A stretch of 63,760 nt of DNA, taken from assembly GCA_022820675.1 (NCBI GenBank), contig JAJEFC010000431.1, forward strand, positions 1 to 63,760, written 5' to 3'. Source of the stretch: Vicinamibacteria bacterium (GTDB lineage: Bacteria > Acidobacteriota > Vicinamibacteria > Vicinamibacterales > UBA8438). Made by a program: the position numbers and the translations under genes. Shown here piece after piece: positions 59,398 through 63,760 of this stretch. Within the stretch, counting starts at the first letter, position 1, and every line of letters starts with the position of its first letter. Below the pieces are notes generated by a model that made no database searches, was not told where the DNA came from, and saw only the letters and a list, made by a program, of their open reading frames with translations.

Positions 59398-60606
59398 ATG
59401 GCCGAGTTCTCGAACCCGTTTCGTCCCGGGGCCGGGCACGCCCCGCCGTATCTGGCCGGTCGTCACGTGGAACGCGAGGAGTTCCTCGGGCTGCTCGAAC
59501 AGCCCACCATCCTGGACAACCTGGTCCTCACGGGGCTTCGAGGCGTGGGCAAGACGGTGCTGCTCGATACGTTCAAGCCGCTCGCGACGAGCCGGGGGTG
59601 GCTCTGGGTGGGAACCGACCTGTCGGAGTCGACCAGCGTCAGCGAGGAGAACCTGGCGACGCGGCTCTGCGCGGATCTGTCTCCGGCCACGTCCGGCGTG
59701 GTCGTGGCCACCGAGGAACGACGCCAGGCGGGGTTCGGGGCCGCCACCGAGACGATCACGCACACCCTCGGCTACCAGACCCTCATCGAACACTACCGCC
59801 GCACCCCCGGCCTGGCTCTCGACAAAATCAAGGCGGCTCTCCAGCTCGCCTGGAACGGGCTCTCGCAGACCCCGACCGTCCGCGGAATCATCTTCGCCTA
59901 CGACGAGGCCCAGAATCTCGCGGACCGGCCGGCGAGAGAGCAGTATCCCCTGTCCCTCCTGCTCGACACCTTCCAGTCTCTGCAGAGGATGGGGCTCCCG
60001 CTGATGCTGGTCCTGACCGGTCTGCCGACGCTGTTCCCCAAGCTGGTGGAGGCCCGGACGTTCTCCGAGAGAATGTTCAGGGTGCGGTTCCTGCGGAGTC
60101 TGAACGAGCGCGAGAGTGAAGACGCGGTTCGCAAGCCGGTCGAGGACGCGGCGTGTCCGGTACGGCTGTCCGACGACTCCGTACGGACGATCGTCGAAAC
60201 GTCCGGCGGCTATCCCTATTTCCTCCAGTTCATCTGCCGCGAGGTCTACGACGCGTTCATCCAGCGGATCGACAAGGGCGAGCGGGCTTCCGTCCCCGTC
60301 GCCGAAATCGAACGGAAGCTCGACACGGACTTCTTCGCCGGACGCTGGGCGCGCGCCACCGACCGGCAACGGGATCTGCTGGCGGTGATCGCACGACTCG
60401 AAAGCTGCGACGACGAGTTCACGGTCCAGGAAGTGGTCGAAGAATCCCGGCGCTCCCTGGACAAGCCGTTCAGCGCCAGCCACGTCAGCCAGATGCTCGT
60501 CACGCTGGCCGCCCAGGGCCTCGTGTACAAGAATCGACACGGGAAGTACTCGTTCGCGGTTCCCCTGCTGGGCCGATTCATCAGGCGGCAGACCGCCGGC
60601 AGCTGA
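59398..60606 (+). CDS. AAA-ATPase with C-terminal winged helix
   Basis: The 402-residue product has Walker A LTGLRGVGKTVLLDTFK (44-60), Walker B GIIFAYDEAQNLAD, a sensor-like LMLVLTGLPTLFPKL, SGGYPYFLQFICREVYDAF and a C-terminal winged-helix domain (TVQEVVEESRRSLDKPFSAS, then SQMLVTLAAQGLVYKNRHGK). This is the archaeal ATPase/AAA_16 group common in defence and mobile contexts. ATG 59398 begins the conserved sequence; the TTG at 59377 would add seven residues. No ribosome binding site is evident. The palindromic promoter just upstream suggests autoregulation through its own winged helix or by another factor. Confidence 0.83.
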   Translation: MAEFSNPFRPGAGHAPPYLAGRHVEREEFLGLLEQPTILDNLVLTGLRGVGKTVLLDTFKPLATSRGWLWVGTDLSESTSVSEENLATRLCADLSPATSGVVVATEERRQAGFGAATETITHTLGYQTLIEHYRRTPGLALDKIKAALQLAWNGLSQTPTVRGIIFAYDEAQNLADRPAREQYPLSLLLDTFQSLQRMGLPLMLVLTGLPTLFPKLVEARTFSERMFRVRFLRSLNERESEDAVRKPVEDAACPVRLSDDSVRTIVETSGGYPYFLQFICREVYDAFIQRIDKGERASVPVAEIERKLDTDFFAGRWARATDRQRDLLAVIARLESCDDEFTVQEVVEESRRSLDKPFSASHVSQMLVTLAAQGLVYKNRHGKYSFAVPLLGRFIRRQTAGS

Positions 60607-60663
60607 TCGGCGGCCGGCCCGAACGGCGACCGCCGACCGCGCCCGGTGGCCGGAGGATCTCCC

Positions 60664-60900
60664 ATGCGCGAATACGACATGCCGTCCGACGCTCCCCTTG
60701 CACCGATCTCGCCGGACGGGTGCAGGCCGAGGTCGGGACCGTCGAGCTCCAGCCGGGAGAACTGATGCCGCCCGGCGCCCTCGACGACATGGAGCCGGAC
60801 GAAAAGCGGATTCACGAGGCGACGGGCAACGAGGGGGCCACCGTCGAGCACGTCTATCACTGCCTGCCCTCGTCGTCAGGGCCCCGCGGTCGTCTCGCGT
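60664..60900 (+). pseudogene. Frameshifted remnant, possibly of a 2OG-Fe(II) oxygenase
   Basis: GGAGGATCTCCC precedes ATG 60664, but this frame ends after about 24 codons. In another frame the sequence continues with RVQAEVGTVELQPGELMPPG and IHEATGNEGATVEHVYH. EATGNEGA-x2-E-x2-Y recalls a conserved stretch in some large 2OG-Fe(II) oxygenase-type proteins, from memory only. The flanks to 61052 hold no other gene. Confidence 0.4.
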
Positions 60901-61052
60901 TCCCCGGGCGGGGCGTCCAACGCCGGCTGGCATGGTACGTGCGTTCACTTCCCCGTACGGACGCCCCGACACCGACATGGAAGCGGCGTCGCAGCGTGTG
61001 GTAGCTTGGGGGGAAGTCGTGCGTGCCGCCGCACCGCCGGGAGGTCCCGACC

Positions 61053-61739
61053 ATGTTCCGACCCGCACCTGCCGCCGTCCCTATCCACTACCCGAGCTCG
61101 GACGGCAAACCGATGGCGGAGAACGACGTCCAACGCAACGCCATCATGTACGGCATCGGCGCGCTGACCCGCCACTTCAGGGACCGCCGCGACGTGTACG
61201 TCTCCGGCGACCTGCTGATCTACTACGAGGAAGGCAATCCGCGGGTGTCGATCGCCCCGGACGTCTTCGTGGTCTTCGGCGTCGAGAAGCGCGAACGGCC
61301 CAACTACAAGCTGTGGGAAGAGCAGCGGGCGCCGGCCTTCGTCCTCGAGGTGGCCTCGCCGAGCACATGGCGGGACGACCTCGGGCGGAAGCGGTCGGTG
61401 TACGCCCGGCTGGGCGTGCGCGAGTACTGTCGGTACGACCCGGACGGCGAGCACCTGCCGGCGCGGCTGGAGGGCGAGCGGCTGACGCCGTCGGGCTACG
61501 TCCGTCAACCCGCGTTGACGGCGCTCGACGGCACGTTGACGCTGCGCAGCGAAACCCTGGGCCTGGAGCTGCGGGCGGCGCCGGGGCGCGAGCTGCGCTT
61601 CCGGGACCCGGCGACCGGCAGCGATCTGCGCAGCCACGACGAGGAGGCCGAGGCCCGCCTGGCGGCCGAAGCCCGCGCGGCGGCCGCTCAGGCGCGGGTG
61701 GCGGAACTCGAAGCGATGCTTCGCGAGCGGTCCGGCTGA
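61053..61739 (+). CDS. Uma2 family (DUF820) protein with C-terminal coiled coil
   Basis: The 228-residue product has the Uma2 core: MAENDVQRNAIMYGIGALTR, SIAPDVFVVFGVEKRERPNY (catalytic-like D), PAFVLEVASPSTWRDDLGRKR (E-x-V) and LGVREYCRYDPDGEHLP. The last 40 residues (EEAEARLAAEARAAAAQARV...) form an alanine/arginine-rich coiled coil common in cyanobacterial-type Uma2 proteins. It differs from the protein at 14252-14908, so these are separate paralogues. GGGAGG precedes ATG 61053. It converges with the dynamin-like gene, 11 bases away. Confidence 0.87.
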   Translation: MFRPAPAAVPIHYPSSDGKPMAENDVQRNAIMYGIGALTRHFRDRRDVYVSGDLLIYYEEGNPRVSIAPDVFVVFGVEKRERPNYKLWEEQRAPAFVLEVASPSTWRDDLGRKRSVYARLGVREYCRYDPDGEHLPARLEGERLTPSGYVRQPALTALDGTLTLRSETLGLELRAAPGRELRFRDPATGSDLRSHDEEAEARLAAEARAAAAQARVAELEAMLRERSG

Positions 61740-61750
61740 CGAGCCAGCCC

Positions 61751-63601
61751 CTACACCGAGGCCTTCCCGACGGCGCCTTCGCCGGTCTTCGAGAGGGTCG
61801 AGGCGGCCTGAGCCGACGTCGCGGCGGCGTGAACCGGCGCCGAGGCGGCCTGGACCGCCGTCGGGTTGCCCCGGCCGTCGATCCGCGCCAGCAGCGCCGC
61901 GCACTCGGCCTGCCGCGCCTCGAGGGTGTCGCCGGCGTTGCGCAGCCGCAGCACCTGCGCCTTGGTGCTCTCCAGCTCGGGCGCGAAGGTCTCGCGCAAC
62001 TGCTCGACGTAGTCGCGAAGCTGCTCCTGGAACCGCGCCTCCAGGGTCTGGCCGAGCTCGACGCGCAGGGTCTCGACCTTGCCCGCGAGCTCGCGCTTCA
62101 GCCTCGCCCGGCGCTGGGGCAGGATGAACAGGCCGGAGGCGACGAGCAGGGTCGCGCCGACGGTGCCGGTGACGTCGAGGCCGAGGGTCGTGAACGCGGC
62201 GGTCAGGGCCGCCCCGAGGCCGATGACCACGGCATGGACGCCGAACGTCTTCGCGATGGCCGCGTTCACCGCCGCCACGACCTCGTCCGCCTCGCGCTGC
62301 GCGTCGAAGAGCGCGAGCCGCCGACGCACCGGCTGCGCGAGCCGGGTGAAGATCTCCTCGCGGTTGTAGACGTACTGCGGGCTGACGAAGCGGGTGCGCC
62401 CCGCCGCATCGCGCAGGGCCTCGCGCCGCTGGCGCAGCAGGCCGTCGGCCTTCTCCCACATCGCGAGGTTCTGCCGCACCAGCCAGTCGATGAGCGCCTG
62501 CACCTCCTCTTCGATGCGCTGCGGCGCGTCGGCGACGACCTCGTTGCGGAACCGGTTCTCGACGACGTCCTTGTCCCGCAGGCGCATGATGTTGGACAGC
62601 CGCACGAGCTCGTCGAAGAACCGCTGGCCGCGCCGGTCGAGCTGCCAGAGGACGTTGGTGATCTGCGACTGGTAGCGCGAGACGTCGTCCCGCATCCGCG
62701 TCTCGTAGGCGTCGACCTCGGTGAGGATGGACGCGAGGGCGGAGTGGTCGCCCCGCACGAGGCGCAGCCGCTCGGCGAGGGCGTCCGCCTGGCGGGCGAG
62801 CACCGGGGTCAGGCTCTTCAGCGGCGCCGTCAGCTTCAGCCTGACGCGGTCGCGGTCGCGCAGGGTCGAGCGGAAGAACGCGGTGAAGGCGGCCCACTCG
62901 TCGAGGCCGGACAGCGGCTCGCCGGACGTGCGCTCGCTCACGACCCCGCGGGCGCTGATGGCGAACAGCGGCGGCTCCTCCCCCAGCGCCTCCCGCGCCT
63001 GCTGCTGCACGTAGCGCTTCACCCGCGCCGCGTGGTCGGGGCCGGACGCCAGGTCGACCTGGTTGACGATGAACACGACGTGCTTGCCCCAGCTCAGGAT
63101 GAGCTTGAGGAAGTCGTGCTCGCTCGCCGAGTACGGGCGCAGCAGCGAGGTGACGAAGAAGACGATGTCGGCGCGCGGCACGAAGCTCTCGGTCAGCAAC
63201 TGCTCTTCGCGCTGCATCGAGTTCGTGCCGGGGGTGTCGACGATGTTCAGCTCCTGCAGCACCTCGACCGGCAGCTCGTGGACGAGCAGGCGCGGCTCGG
63301 TCTCGCGCACCGACTCGATGGCGCCGTGGCGCAGCAGGTGCACCGACCGGGTCGTGGGCAGCTCGCCGGTCTCGAGGGCGTCGGTCCCGAGAACGGCGTT
63401 CAGGAACGTGGACTTGCCGGCGTTGAACTCGCCGACCACCATGATCAGGAAGAGCTCGTCGAGGCGCCGCCGCATCGCCTCCAGCGCGTCGACGTCGCCC
63501 GGCACGAGGTCGAGGTCGGCGAGCAGCGCGCGGCTGGCGTCGAACAGCGCCCGCTGCTCGTGCACCAGCTCGCGCTCGTCGGGGGTCAGGAGCGGGTCCA
63601 T
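61751..63601 (-). CDS. Bacterial dynamin-like GTPase
   Basis: The 616-residue protein has a dynamin-type GTPase domain: G1 VVGEFNAGKSTFLNAVLG (55-72), G2 threonines in LPTTRSV (81-87), G3 ELNIVDTPGTNSMQREEQ and G4 HVVFIVNQVDLASG. Long helical arms follow (about 270-480), then a hydrophobic segment VVIGLGAALTAAFTTLGLDV and a second stretch to about 525 that may insert into membrane, and a coiled coil (about 540-600). This is the layout of bacterial dynamin-like proteins that remodel or guard membranes, some linked to phage defence. Single gene here rather than the usual tandem pair. ATG 63601 has GAGGTGA upstream. Confidence 0.88.
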   Translation of the reverse strand: MDPLLTPDERELVHEQRALFDASRALLADLDLVPGDVDALEAMRRRLDELFLIMVVGEFNAGKSTFLNAVLGTDALETGELPTTRSVHLLRHGAIESVRETEPRLLVHELPVEVLQELNIVDTPGTNSMQREEQLLTESFVPRADIVFFVTSLLRPYSASEHDFLKLILSWGKHVVFIVNQVDLASGPDHAARVKRYVQQQAREALGEEPPLFAISARGVVSERTSGEPLSGLDEWAAFTAFFRSTLRDRDRVRLKLTAPLKSLTPVLARQADALAERLRLVRGDHSALASILTEVDAYETRMRDDVSRYQSQITNVLWQLDRRGQRFFDELVRLSNIMRLRDKDVVENRFRNEVVADAPQRIEEEVQALIDWLVRQNLAMWEKADGLLRQRREALRDAAGRTRFVSPQYVYNREEIFTRLAQPVRRRLALFDAQREADEVVAAVNAAIAKTFGVHAVVIGLGAALTAAFTTLGLDVTGTVGATLLVASGLFILPQRRARLKRELAGKVETLRVELGQTLEARFQEQLRDYVEQLRETFAPELESTKAQVLRLRNAGDTLEARQAECAALLARIDGRGNPTAVQAASAPVHAAATSAQAASTLSKTGEGAVGKASV

Positions 63602-63760
63602 GCGGACGTCACCTCGGCGGCTGCGGCGCGAGCCCGTCCCGCCGCCGCAGCGCGGCGCCGCCGCCCGAACCCCTGCCTCCACGCTGCCACGCGACCGCCG
63701 GCAACCGCTCGCGGTTCGGACGGGGCTTCGCGGCGACCGACCCGCGGGGCACACGCGCCC

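Overview
The window reads as a piece of a high-GC bacterial chromosome, most likely from the Acidobacteriota (Vicinamibacteria-like). This is inferred from gene content: a TonB receptor with an N-terminal carboxypeptidase-regulatory domain, repeated DUF1552/DUF1592 pairs with secreted ankyrin proteins, a Vgb-type propeller with a haem site, and PSCyt/DUF1549/DUF1553 plus DUF1501. Planctomycetes share some of these families, so the phylum is not proven. No rRNA, tRNA or CRISPR array was seen.

Layout. 0-7.4 kb (minus strand): a cut-off DUF1592-type cytochrome, a Vgb-like propeller, an antitoxin with only the first third of its PIN toxin, and a DUF1549/DUF1553-DUF1501 pair. 7.9-13.5 kb (plus): two membrane proteins (DUF418, acyltransferase 3) and a TonB receptor, with repeat-rich gaps. 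13.6-21.7 kb: small metabolic and accessory genes (BFD-type ferredoxin, Uma2, sugar dehydrogenase plus MBL-fold hydrolase, epoxide hydrolase, DUF4126, a NucS-like nuclease, a nucleotidyltransferase pair). 21.8-27.2 kb: a VapBC pair, then a two-gene ATPase operon behind a 51-bp palindrome; its second protein carries eleven 43-residue repeats. 27.3-34.2 kb (minus): ankyrin-DUF1592-DUF1552, an orphan antitoxin and an MBL-fold protein.

34.5-52.1 kb is the most unusual part and looks like a defence island. A plus-strand operon encodes an ATPase/PD-(D/E)XK protein, a 2,533-residue protein with two sacsin/Hsp90-type GHKL ATPase modules, and a RapA-like SNF2 helicase. Opposite it lie an ATPase-nuclease whose catalytic lysine is replaced, gene and transposase debris, and a visibly A/T-richer pair made of a membrane-anchored NACHT NTPase and a polytopic membrane protein. 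52.4-58.4 kb (minus) repeats the DUF1592-DUF1552-ankyrin set in a permuted order. 58.5-63.6 kb holds a DUF5818 protein, another ATPase with a palindromic promoter, a broken gene, a Uma2 protein and a dynamin-like GTPase.

How the genes may work together. The DUF1549/1553-1501 and DUF1592-1552-ankyrin sets look like exported haem-containing enzyme systems of unknown substrate, with the TonB receptor, dehydrogenase and hydrolases as ordinary envelope catabolism. Six different P-loop NTPases of signalling or defence type, several toxin-antitoxin genes or fossils, and IS debris fall between 2 and 61 kb. The GHKL-GHKL/helicase/nuclease operon is the best candidate for an undescribed system. All function statements rest on motifs read by eye, without database searches.
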